Position numbers and translations under genes: made by a program. The notes below the pieces were generated by a model. That model saw nothing but the letters and a program-made list of their open reading frames with translations, had not been told where the DNA came from and searched no databases. This document shows, in pieces, positions 34,150 to 42,329 of a stretch of 64,000 nt of DNA. This stretch comes from Candidatus Thorarchaeota archaeon (GTDB lineage Archaea > Asgardarchaeota > Thorarchaeia > Thorarchaeales > Thorarchaeaceae), in NCBI GenBank assembly GCA_029855935.1, contig JAGSHN010000018.1, positions 62,001 to 126,000 on the forward strand. The letters are read 5' to 3'. Numbering within the stretch: the first letter of the stretch is position 1; each line of letters starts with the position of its first letter.

Positions 34150-35091
34150 TCATAGGAACTGAATTACGATATCAATTATTATGATGATTGTGATAGCAAT
34201 GAGATAGTACCTGCGGATTCTGTTGAATCTTGTGATCTCCTCGTCGATTCCTCGAGAGATCTCGGATATCACTTCTATTGCATCGTGCATTCCCGACTCC
34301 GCATTCCTGTACAGATTGATTGCGTCTTCGAGGGTAAGATTTGGATCACGAATCTCATCTCCTGGAGATGCAAGCACGATTGCTCTACACTGTTCTGCTT
34401 CTCTGTAGAGGTCCTCGGGTCGCATTCGGCTCCACTTCGTGGCTCCATAGCGCGAGACTGCACTCATTGTCATTCCAAGGACACCAATGTAGAGAGAGGG
34501 AATGATGCATAGAAGTTCGAGGTAGTTGAGTCCCCAGGTGCCCGACGCAAACAGAGCATTCGCCAAGTACGAATCAATTGCTGTTTCAGCATCAACGTAG
34601 TGCTGGAACAGATACAAGAGCACTGCCAACCCAATGACGAGTGCATAGGGAGAGAATGAACCGGGATGCATAATTCGAAACATCGAGAGATTATACTCAC
34701 GATAGCGAGACTCACTATTCTCGCTTGAGTGAAATACCACCGAGTTCGCCAGAAGAAAACTGGCATCCAGCCTCTCGGTGTTGAGCGAAATGGCATGCAG
34801 TGTGGCATCAGCAGCTTTCAGCACGCCTCTCAACATAAGGATGCTCGCTAGCAGGATTGCAGCTACACCAACACCAGTTGTCAGAACACCCATGCGGAGG
34901 AGAACACCTGTCCCTCCATTCATCGCCAACTCAACTGCTAACAGGAATAGAAGTTCGGTGATGACAATAGAGTATGCAGCATCTTGCATCTTGCCTGAAA
35001 CCCTGCCAAGCTTCTCCGGGTGTTCAATAGACTCAAGTGTGACACGAAACCGGCCCATTGCAGTATCAAGCTTGTCTTCTTCTCTGGACAT
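34150..35091 (-). CDS. Membrane protein with coiled-coil tail, HG/AC operon
   Basis: A 313-residue protein with about five membrane helices: two in residues 38-90, two around 150-215, and one at the very end (YYLIAITIIIIIDIVIQFL). Two soluble helical segments carry Arg/Glu-rich coiled-coil features (AEQCRAIVLASPGDEIRDPN and following). It is the last gene of the minus-strand HG/AC operon, 36 bases after the 35128 stop. Relative AT-richness and lack of recognisable family fit the rest of this accessory locus. Function unknown; a membrane partner of the HG/AC proteins is suggested by context. Confidence 0.65.
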   Translation of the reverse strand: MSREEDKLDTAMGRFRVTLESIEHPEKLGRVSGKMQDAAYSIVITELLFLLAVELAMNGGTGVLLRMGVLTTGVGVAAILLASILMLRGVLKAADATLHAISLNTERLDASFLLANSVVFHSSENSESRYREYNLSMFRIMHPGSFSPYALVIGLAVLLYLFQHYVDAETAIDSYLANALFASGTWGLNYLELLCIIPSLYIGVLGMTMSAVSRYGATKWSRMRPEDLYREAEQCRAIVLASPGDEIRDPNLTLEDAINLYRNAESGMHDAIEVISEISRGIDEEITRFNRIRRYYLIAITIIIIIDIVIQFL

Positions 35092-35127
35092 TTGCTTCTC
35101 ACTCGACCATCTCTGGTTCGACCCCTA

Positions 35128-36064
35128 TCACATGAGTTGAACTATCGCATCGATCATGGCTATTATGCCAATTGCTGCTGCTGAGCAAGCGGCGAGACGG
35201 ACCCAAATGTCAGGCGTATCCGATAGAGCCAGGGCTGCCGCACTTCCACCCAGCAGGTACTGGATTGCAGAAATAAAAGAGGGAATCTTGAATGGGGAGG
35301 CAGCTGACACAACATAACCGATGACAGAACCTATCACTGCATTGAACGTCTTTCCAACCATTGAGTTGATTGCCATTAGTACTGTTCCAACACTAGCACG
35401 AAGAAATTCGAGAATCTCCTGAAAGGCATAGCCAATCACAGCTCCAACCCCAAATGTGAGGATAGCACCGAGAATACTCAATAGGAGACTTCTAGAATGC
35501 CATTTTACGTAATATGCTCCGACAAAGAATAGGCCTGTCAGAACAGCAATTGCAGGAATTCTGACAGAGGCCCAATCTTGCTGGATTGACAATACGATGG
35601 GCGCTGTCTCTCCCAACGCAATGGACTGGTATCTCTCAACGATGGCACCAACAAGACCCAGATCGGAGGTGAGAATACTCGCTACTGCGATACCACCTAT
35701 TCCCGCTTCAATGGTTCCACCAATGGACAATACGTCCCTTCCTGCATAGTCGCAAATTGCCTCCGAGTGGCAGGCCAGAACTATGTCTTTGCCAGGCGTT
35801 GTCTTTGTCCAGACACTAAACCTCTTCCAACTGACAGTCTCCCTGTTAACCAGAATCCCGGTCTCTGAGCCGTGAGAGAGCCACACGACTCTTCCACACA
35901 GTCCGGGAGATTGTCAAAACGTATTCCAAAGAACCGTACTCCACCACTCGCACATCTGGTACGTTCTCAGTGATGGTCCGCACTGCTGTGTTCATCGCAT
36001 GGTCATAGTCCATCACGACAATATCCGTCATCAAACGAAACAACGTAGAATCCATGTTTTTCAT
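35128..36064 (-). pseudogene. HG/AC membrane protein copy B, frameshifted
   Basis: Homologous to the intact copies at 36827 and 56169. The first part reads DIVVMDYDHAMNTAVRTITE in one frame and the second WLSHGSETGIL in another. Comparison with the intact copies shows one extra base in 35891-35910 that separates the N-terminus from the HG motif. Downstream, DIVLACHSEAI keeps the AC motif and four or five membrane helices follow. The N-terminus also lacks the signal peptide of the other copies. It follows the 36079 stop by 14 bases. It may be a true pseudogene, a programmed frameshift or an assembly error. Confidence 0.75.
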
Positions 36065-36078
36065 TCTCACAGCGGGCC

Positions 36079-36798
36079 TCACAGCAGAATGAAAAACAGT
36101 GCTGAAAGCCAAAGAGAGAGTAGGAGAATCAATACCAGAAGACTTGGGTGCCAGCGTTGCGTACAGCACGGCATACCAAGCTGTCGCTCAAGATCTGCAA
36201 GAGCATACTGTGAAGGATCTCTGTTGGCAGAGGTTTCAGCTACTGTCTCCGCTGAGCTATGCCTGATTCGATTCATAACGTGGGCGAGCCACCAATCGTA
36301 GAAGACTATGAGAGCCGAACAACCAATACCTATGAACCCCACAAGAAGGAAGACTGTAGCAGTCTCAGTATTGCTCTGACTGAGACTGGCCACCAGCGTT
36401 GTGACCAGGGTGACAATCAGTGAAGTGATCACTCTTGGAACACCGACCCGGGCTCTCTCACCAGGGAGGAGAGCAATTCTCTTGATGCGGTCATCCCAGT
36501 CCGGCCCGTTCTTCTCCGTCTGAGCAACGATTGCAATGGCAACTGACACCCAGGTAGTCATCCTCGCAGATACTGCCATCCATAGCAAGAGTGCGATGGT
36601 CAAGACCATGCCCAGACAGATGGTTGCAGCCCCCAGTAGGGCGGACAACAGTCCGGACTCAGTCGAGGGTGGTCCAACAACAACAAGACCGAGAATGAAT
36701 ATGCTGTACAGAATGGTCAGGTGAACACACGTCTCAAGGTAGTAGTCAATAGATGACGGGAGTTCCAGTTGGATTGGTCCGGTACTGAAACGACTCAT
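36079..36798 (-). CDS. Four-helix membrane protein of HG/AC operon
   Basis: A 239-residue protein with helices at about 28-50, 55-80, 125-165 and a terminal hydrophobic segment (HPSLLVLILLLSLWLSALFF). A soluble loop (VAQTEKNGPDWDDRIKRIAL) and a second soluble stretch with NRDPSQYALADLERQ lie on the same side. It is sandwiched between the two HG/AC genes, 28 bases after A and 14 before B. A decayed copy of its 3' end lies at about 53850-54000, again just upstream of an HG/AC relic. So the pair is a conserved module. Confidence 0.7.
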   Translation of the reverse strand: MSRFSTGPIQLELPSSIDYYLETCVHLTILYSIFILGLVVVGPPSTESGLLSALLGAATICLGMVLTIALLLWMAVSARMTTWVSVAIAIVAQTEKNGPDWDDRIKRIALLPGERARVGVPRVITSLIVTLVTTLVASLSQSNTETATVFLLVGFIGIGCSALIVFYDWWLAHVMNRIRHSSAETVAETSANRDPSQYALADLERQLGMPCCTQRWHPSLLVLILLLSLWLSALFFILL

Positions 36799-36826
36799 TG
36801 CATCTCACACAGCTTATCATTGCACT

Positions 36827-37804
36827 CTATACGAGAAAAGTGTAGATTGTCACAATAATGAAGTCAACTATTGAGACTGTCAGTATTGCTGCCGATGCTG
36901 CAAACGCTGCCCTGATCCACGGTTGAGCTATGGAAACAGTACAGCCAAAGAGAGATGCCACTCGTCCTGCTAGAAGTCCGAACAGGTATGCGGCGCCCGG
37001 CAACGCTCCTCCAATCACTCTCTGTATTGCAAGACCAACCAGAACATTCACAATTGGTGAGACAACTGCAAGAAATGCTGCAGCTGAGGGGAAAAAGCAC
37101 TGGAGCAGATAGAATCCTATGCCTCCCAGAAGAGTTAGAATGCCTGAGATGACCGTAACTAAGAGAGGAGGATATGCATAGCTTGCTACCGCCTCTGGAA
37201 CTTCCTTTTCTGCAGCTCCAAAATACCACCAAGTGAGTAGGGCCACCAAACCCGCCTTGACCGCAATCCACCATGGGGGCACGACACCTAGAAATTCTGG
37301 CACAACAGACCCCAGAACAAGACTGGTAGTTCTTTCCCATACAGCACGAACAATATATCCAGTGGGACTGAGAAGATAGGCGACAAACAGTCCTCCAAGG
37401 GTCGCATCAATAGTACCACCGATACCTATGGCCTGTGAGGAAGAGACATACTCATTGACTCTGTCAGACTCACAGGCAAGAACGATATCCCTACCGGGAG
37501 TCAGTGTTGTCAGACGACTGAACCTCTTCCACGTCATCATCCCGCTTCGGAGAAGAATCCCCTCCTCAGAGCCATGGGACACCCACACGACTCTTCCAAA
37601 CGCTCGATGGATTGTCAATGCATAATCCAGCGAGCCGTACTCCACCACCTGGACAGCAGGTGCATTCTCGGTGATAGTCCGGACCGCTGTGTTCACCGCA
37701 CTGTCGCGATGCATCACCACAACAACATCAGCCATCACTGGTGCCGAGAGAGGCATGACCCACAGCGGGGACACCATCACGACCATCACAAGAATAATTC
37801 TCAA
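36827..37804 (-). CDS. HG/AC-motif secreted membrane protein, copy A
   Basis: A 325-residue protein. The signal peptide ends at about Ala25 (PVMA/DVVVV). A domain of about 95 residues follows with the strand-loop pattern VVWVSHGSEEG (His77-Gly78) and GRDIVLACES (Ala110-Cys111). Hydrophobic-HG and hydrophobic-AC blocks are the signature of clan CD cysteine peptidases (caspase, CHAT, gingipain, legumain). The rest is four or five membrane helices with short loops. I infer an extracytoplasmic caspase-like domain tethered to a membrane bundle. Substrate and activity are unknown. Start TTG 37804 is uncertain; a GTG at 37789 is possible. It leads a four-gene operon. Confidence 0.75.
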   Translation of the reverse strand: MRIILVMVVMVSPLWVMPLSAPVMADVVVVMHRDSAVNTAVRTITENAPAVQVVEYGSLDYALTIHRAFGRVVWVSHGSEEGILLRSGMMTWKRFSRLTTLTPGRDIVLACESDRVNEYVSSSQAIGIGGTIDATLGGLFVAYLLSPTGYIVRAVWERTTSLVLGSVVPEFLGVVPPWWIAVKAGLVALLTWWYFGAAEKEVPEAVASYAYPPLLVTVISGILTLLGGIGFYLLQCFFPSAAAFLAVVSPIVNVLVGLAIQRVIGGALPGAAYLFGLLAGRVASLFGCTVSIAQPWIRAAFAASAAILTVSIVDFIIVTIYTFLV

Positions 37805-38311
37805 CAGAGTACGGTCACGACGACCGACCGACCTGGATTAGCCCGTGGGCTCACTCCGCTACCCACCAATCTCTCTCTCCCTCGTACATAGTGACTTGTT
37901 GAGTCTTCCAGTTGGGCAGATGGATATATGCTTTGTGGGCGGTCTTCAAGACCGAAAACATCTCCACGGGGACACTGCAACACGGGCTGAGATGATTGCG
38001 ACCATCTGGCATAGACTGTCATCTTCAGTCCCTCCGGAGTGAATGTTGACTACTCCAGACGCCAGACTGGACCCAGTGGAGTGACCCTCGCACGGGGCCG
38101 AATACCCCACCAATGGGAATTCGGCGGGGTCCAGAAACTATCAGTATCGGGAAATATTCGCAGCAATCCAGACTTGCCTCTCTGGGGGTGAATACTTGTG
38201 GAGAATGAGCACAGACAGAAGACTTTATCACAGAAGAGAGTCGCCGCTCTGTGATTTCCGTGTGAACAGTTGATGGCGGCGTGGTGACAAAAACACACGA
38301 GGAGTACTGAG
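37805..38311. promoter_or_regulatory. Divergent promoter region of HG/AC operon and xpb
   Basis: A 507-base gap without genes. It holds a palindrome at 37940-37954, a TATA-like GGATATATG next to it at about 37922, and TTTATC at 38224 followed 85 bases later by ATG 38312 with GAGGAG. The whole region is duplicated at 57300-57727. Confidence 0.55.
37940..37954. promoter_or_regulatory. Palindrome CGGTCTT-C-AAGACCG
   Basis: A perfect 7-bp dyad 10 bases from a TATA-like GGATATATG. In the duplicate at 57448-57462 it is kept with one mismatch (CGGTCTTCAAGACTG). Persistence while the flanks diverged suggests a protein-binding site. Confidence 0.5.
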
Positions 38312-40021
38312 ATGCCAAATCCTGCGAATCCCCTCATAGTGCAGTCGGACAAGTCGGTCCTGCTTGAAGTGGACAACCCGCTCTACGAGGAGGCCAGAGA
38401 CGCCCTCGCGAGATTTGCAGAGCTGGTCAAGAGTCCAGAGTACGTTCACACCTACAGAATAACACCACTCAGTCTGTGGAACGCCGCTGCCATCGGGATG
38501 ACGCCAGACGAGGTCATAGAAACGCTCGAGCGGTACGCAAAGTACCCAATCCCTGGAAACATAGTCCGAGAGATCATCGACTATATGAGCAGGTACGGGC
38601 AGATCAGCCTCTACAAGGAGGGCGATATGCTCATCCTCGAGTGTGAGAGCGAGGACCTCTGCGAGGAGATCTGGGCCCACAAGCAGGTACGGGAACACCT
38701 GCTGGAGCGACTCGATGCAACGCGAATCCTTGTCGACCCCGCCAAGCGTGGCTTCGTCAAACACGCTCTCATCGAGATAGGCCATCCCGTCGAGGATGTC
38801 GCAGGATACATCGAGGGCGAGCCCCTTCCGTTCGAGCTACGGGAGATCACTCTCTCAGGCAAGCCCTTCAGATTCAGGGAATACCAAAGGGATGCGATAG
38901 AGGCGTTCTATGCAGGCGGCGGGGAGCGCGGCGGCTCTGGAGTCATCGTCCTTCCCTGTGGCGCCGGCAAGACGATTGTCGGCATCGGGGTGATGCATAA
39001 GCTTCAGACATCCACTCTTATTCTGTGTCCGAACGTGGTGGCTGTCAGACAGTGGATGGCAGAGCTGCTGGACAAGACCACGCTGACGGAGGACCAGATT
39101 GGCGAGTACTCAGGCGACACAAAGGACATCCGCCCTGTGACCGCAGCCACCTATCAGATACTCACCTGGAGAAAGTCGAAGACTGGCGACTTTGAGCACT
39201 TCAAGATCTTCGGAGAACGTAATTGGGGACTGATCATATACGACGAGGTGCACCTACTGCCCGCACCGGTGTTCAGGGTCACGGCTCAGATACAGGCCAC
39301 CCGCAGACTCGGCCTCACCGCCACACTCGTGCGAGAGGACGGTCGTGAGGAGGAGGTCTTCAGCCTCATCGGGCCAAAGAGATACGATGTCCCGTGGAAA
39401 CAGCTTGAGGAGCAGGGCTGGATTGCCACGGCCATCTGCTACGAGATAAGAGTGGACCTGCCGGACAGCCTCAGAAGGAAGTACGCCTTGGCAGAGGACA
39501 GGAAGAAGTATAGAATTGCCGCTGAGAACCCGGTGAAGCTTGACATCCTCAGGAAGATCGTGGAGTACCATCGTGACGACAATATCCTCATCATCGGGAT
39601 GTATCTCGACCAGTTGAAACAGATAGCAGACATGCTGGGCGCACCTCTCATCACTGGCAAGACGAGCAATGCGGAGAGAGAGGCACTCTATGGGGCCTTC
39701 AAGAGGGGCGAGATCAAGGTCCTCGTCGTATCAAAGGTGGCCAACTTCGCTCTCGACCTGCCAGATGCCAATGTGGCCATCCAAGTGTCAGGCACCTTCG
39801 GGTCGAGACAGGAGGAGGCACAGAGGCTTGGCCGGATTCTCAGGCCCAAGTCGGATGGCAGCTTCGCAAGGTTCTACTCCATCATCACAAAGGACACACG
39901 CGATATGGACTTTGCAGCCAAGAGGCAGCTGTTCCTCACGGAGCAGGGATATCAGTATGTGATCGCATCGGGTGACGAGGAGATCTGGAAGACGCCACCA
40001 GAGACCTTCTTCAGGGCCTAG
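38312..40021 (+). CDS. xpb: XPB-type DNA helicase
   Basis: A 569-residue SF2 helicase of the XPB/Ssl2 family, involved in promoter opening and nucleotide excision repair. The N-terminal domain (about 15-110) has HTYRITPLSLWNAAAIGMTP, the XPB-specific fold also seen in p52/Tfb2. Walker A is LPCGAGKT (214-221), the DEVH box is at 311-314, the RED motif at 341-343, and the second RecA lobe ends with QEEAQRLGRILRPKSDG. ATG 38312 follows GAGGAG. A copy of the promoter and first codons is at 57728. The stop overlaps that of the KaiC-like gene by 4 bases. Confidence 0.95.
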   Translation: MPNPANPLIVQSDKSVLLEVDNPLYEEARDALARFAELVKSPEYVHTYRITPLSLWNAAAIGMTPDEVIETLERYAKYPIPGNIVREIIDYMSRYGQISLYKEGDMLILECESEDLCEEIWAHKQVREHLLERLDATRILVDPAKRGFVKHALIEIGHPVEDVAGYIEGEPLPFELREITLSGKPFRFREYQRDAIEAFYAGGGERGGSGVIVLPCGAGKTIVGIGVMHKLQTSTLILCPNVVAVRQWMAELLDKTTLTEDQIGEYSGDTKDIRPVTAATYQILTWRKSKTGDFEHFKIFGERNWGLIIYDEVHLLPAPVFRVTAQIQATRRLGLTATLVREDGREEEVFSLIGPKRYDVPWKQLEEQGWIATAICYEIRVDLPDSLRRKYALAEDRKKYRIAAENPVKLDILRKIVEYHRDDNILIIGMYLDQLKQIADMLGAPLITGKTSNAEREALYGAFKRGEIKVLVVSKVANFALDLPDANVAIQVSGTFGSRQEEAQRLGRILRPKSDGSFARFYSIITKDTRDMDFAAKRQLFLTEQGYQYVIASGDEEIWKTPPETFFRA

Positions 40022-40848
40022 TCAGGCTCAGAGCCAGAGGTCTCGAACCGCGAGAGGCTCTTTGCGGTCTCTCGAAGGTCGTCGATGGACAGGGCGTAGA
40101 TGCCCTCTGACCGCACGTCAAAGGTCACCCAGACGGGGATGTGACGCGCGCCCTTCATCTTGGTTATGCGGAACTGCTTGACAAGAGCGCCAGCCTTTGC
40201 AAAGGCCGGCTCGTGACGCGTGTCAATCAGGACATCACTCGTATAGCTGATGACGTCGTCGTAGGCGGCAAACTGCTGAAGGCCTGTGTGATAGACTGCC
40301 CAGAAGGGGATGTTGAGGTCCTTGCAGAAGGTGGCACGCCAGGCCTTTGCTGCATTGACTGCCTTGAAGGGATGGCTCTGAACAAAGAACTCGGTCAGAC
40401 TGTCAAGGTAGATACCAGCTATCGAGTCGGCCCCCATTCTGTCTATCAGAGAGTTGATTGTGTCAGTAATGGTGTCAGTGTTGCTGGGATCACGTACGAC
40501 GTGGGTGTGCTCAAGGGCAGGTGTCCTGCGCAGGATGAGGCTGGAGAAGCAGTCCACCAGCTCAATCAGGTCATTCTCAAGCGCCTTCTCGTGCTGCCAT
40601 CCAAGGGAAACTAGATTCTGAAGTATAGAGATCGGAGAGTCCTCAAAGCATACGTAGATGACCTTGTGACCAGCCTCTGTGGCACGCCGCACCATCTCAT
40701 TCATTATCACGGACTTCCCACCGCCGCCCGGACCACGAATCACTCCGAAGGCGTTTCGCGGAAAACCGTCCGGGGCCTGGTCGTCCAGCACTGGCACACC
40801 AGTGTGATAGAGGATCTTCCCCTTTGCCAGCTTATCGCTCAGGCTCAT
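40018..40848 (-). CDS. KaiC-like RecA-superfamily ATPase
   Basis: A 276-residue protein of the KaiC/RadA-like single-domain class. Walker A is RGPGGGGKSVIM (about 38-49), a catalytic Glu lies in VIYVCFEDSP, and Walker B is IAGIYLDSLTEF. The N-terminus LAKGKILYHTGVPVLDDQAPDG is typical of this family in which the first strands position the substrate loop. Archaeal KaiC-like proteins act in signalling and motility control, and some take part in DNA repair; the exact role here is unknown. ATG 40848 is preferred because a TATA-like TTGTAAATATC lies about 37 bases upstream, which would leave only about a 10-base leader. Confidence 0.88.
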   Translation of the reverse strand: MSLSDKLAKGKILYHTGVPVLDDQAPDGFPRNAFGVIRGPGGGGKSVIMNEMVRRATEAGHKVIYVCFEDSPISILQNLVSLGWQHEKALENDLIELVDCFSSLILRRTPALEHTHVVRDPSNTDTITDTINSLIDRMGADSIAGIYLDSLTEFFVQSHPFKAVNAAKAWRATFCKDLNIPFWAVYHTGLQQFAAYDDVISYTSDVLIDTRHEPAFAKAGALVKQFRITKMKGARHIPVWVTFDVRSEGIYALSIDDLRETAKSLSRFETSGSEPD

Positions 40849-40920
40849 CAGGCCATTCCCGCGCAATGTCTGGCAGAGCTGATATTTACAATTTCCCAGT
40901 GGTCCCGGAGCGCGGTAGGT

Positions 40921-41877
40921 CTATGAGCCGGCATCCAGCTCCAGAGCAAGAAGACCCATCTTCTGGCGGACGTACGCCCCAATCCGCTGTCTCACGTCAC
41001 CCGTTGCCAGATGCTCCGTCACGCGGCCACGGTCTATGTCAACTATTCTCTGCACGCTCCACGTGATGCAGGACAACAGTGCAAGAACGGTATGACCAGA
41101 CTCGGGACGCAACTCGGGACTGTCAAAGAGATGCCGGATCATCTCCGTAGGCCCCTCATGCTCATGCTGCACCGAGAGATAGGCAATGTCAAGCCTCGGG
41201 TCAGCGAAACATAGTGCCTCGGGGTCTAGGAGCCATACCCTCCCCTCTGTGAAGACTATGTTAGACTCGGAGAGGTCTCCGTGGATGAGGGCCTGTGACC
41301 AGTGCATGCTCAGACAGACGTCGCGTATCCGGTCTATGGTGTCTGAATAGGAAACGGCCGGAACCAGCTCTGAGAACAATTCAGGCCCATCGCACTGCTC
41401 AAGAGTACCGATGAGATGCACAAGATAGTCGATGGAGGATCGAAACACGGGGGCATCACCCACTCGCGAGTCCCACAGTCGGGCCAACGCATCACGTAGG
41501 AACACAAGCCGATCAGGGGGCATCGCGCTGGGGGATGAGTAGACCTCGCCGTCGACGTACTCGAGCAGGAGGTATGGAATCGTCAGCTCACCGAGGCAAC
41601 CGACCTCAATGGGCGACGGCATCAGGTCGCGCGAGGCCAAGGCCCGGTACCGGGCTGCAAGCATCTCGTAATGTGCCACGGTCACGTCACGAACCGCAGG
41701 GACCTTGAGGACCAGTCGCTGACCAGCGCCAGTCTCCAGCAGGACGTTGACGTTCGACCACCCACCCAGCACACCGACAATCGCCGGAACACTGGTCAAT
41801 GCTGCACTCTCAGGGACAACGGCACCAATGAGGTCACGTAGTGGCCAGCCGTGGACGACGGTCCCGTGAGGGAGCAT
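40921..41877 (-). CDS. APH-type small-molecule kinase
   Basis: A 318-residue phosphotransferase of the aminoglycoside phosphotransferase/choline kinase fold. The ATP site is GGWSNVNVLLETG followed by LVLKVP. The catalytic loop is ALIHGDLSESNIVF (His-Gly-Asp with downstream Asn), and the metal-binding Asp is in VWLLDPEAL. This family phosphorylates aminoglycosides, homoserine, choline, hydroxyl metabolites or nucleoside derivatives, so substrate cannot be assigned. It is a solitary minus-strand gene next to the KaiC-like ATPase. Confidence 0.85.
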   Translation of the reverse strand: MLPHGTVVHGWPLRDLIGAVVPESAALTSVPAIVGVLGGWSNVNVLLETGAGQRLVLKVPAVRDVTVAHYEMLAARYRALASRDLMPSPIEVGCLGELTIPYLLLEYVDGEVYSSPSAMPPDRLVFLRDALARLWDSRVGDAPVFRSSIDYLVHLIGTLEQCDGPELFSELVPAVSYSDTIDRIRDVCLSMHWSQALIHGDLSESNIVFTEGRVWLLDPEALCFADPRLDIAYLSVQHEHEGPTEMIRHLFDSPELRPESGHTVLALLSCITWSVQRIVDIDRGRVTEHLATGDVRQRIGAYVRQKMGLLALELDAGS

Positions 41878-41958
41878 AATCAACACAGTGGTCGACTGAC
41901 TGATATACGGATTGGTATGGCGCCAAGAGGCGCCTCGGAAGTGCGGCCTGCATCAAGT

Positions 41959-41967
41959 ACATATAGT
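41959..41967 (+). promoter_or_regulatory. TATA box giving leaderless start at 41989
   Basis: ACATATAGT lies 26 bases from ATG 41989, the exact spacing for transcription to begin at the start codon. No Shine-Dalgarno sequence precedes the ATG. Confidence 0.55.
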
Positions 41968-41988
41968 TGAGGGCAAGAACCCGTCCCG

Positions 41989-42276
41989 ATGAACGGTCAG
42001 CATGTGCTACTAATCCTTGCTCATCTCTTCAGGGCTCGCGGGGCTGTCGTGACCATCGACGATGCTGTAGAGTATCTATCCTTTCGCTGCCGGTATGGCC
42101 CGCCCACCGAGATAAGGAAGATGTTGGCCGTGGCCGAACAGAGAGGGATGATTGAGAGGGAGGAGGATCAAATACACGCGGGCTTTCTCTTTGATAGACA
42201 GTCGCTCTCACCGAACATGACACACCTGCTTAACAATGCCGTCAGAGTCCGGGACAACGTGGAACCGATGCAATGA
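41989..42276 (+). CDS. DUF2240-like winged-helix protein
   Basis: A 95-residue protein whose middle, LSFRCRYGPPTEIRKMLAVA followed by GMIEREEDQI, follows the pattern of archaeal DUF2240 proteins (LSF-x-R-W-(F/Y)-x-P-x-EAR-x-L, then GLL-x-R-E-GD-x-L). DUF2240 members are usually about 150 residues, so this one is a short variant lacking the C-terminal part. The fold is probably a winged helix, and some are found near replication genes; here rfcS is next door, convergent. Confidence 0.7.
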   Translation: MNGQHVLLILAHLFRARGAVVTIDDAVEYLSFRCRYGPPTEIRKMLAVAEQRGMIEREEDQIHAGFLFDRQSLSPNMTHLLNNAVRVRDNVEPMQ

Positions 42277-42329
42277 GAACTCCTGAGAAGGTCAAGACAT
42301 CGGTTGCCACGGGCTGATAGGCACTACGG

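Larger units (their letters stand above)
37559..38326. repeat. Segmental duplication, copy 1
   Basis: Nearly the same sequence recurs at 57063-57738. It covers the 5' end of HG/AC copy A, the intergenic region, the XPB promoter and the first four codons of xpb. The first 250 bases are almost identical between copies. The central part has diverged with indels. Confidence 0.85.
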
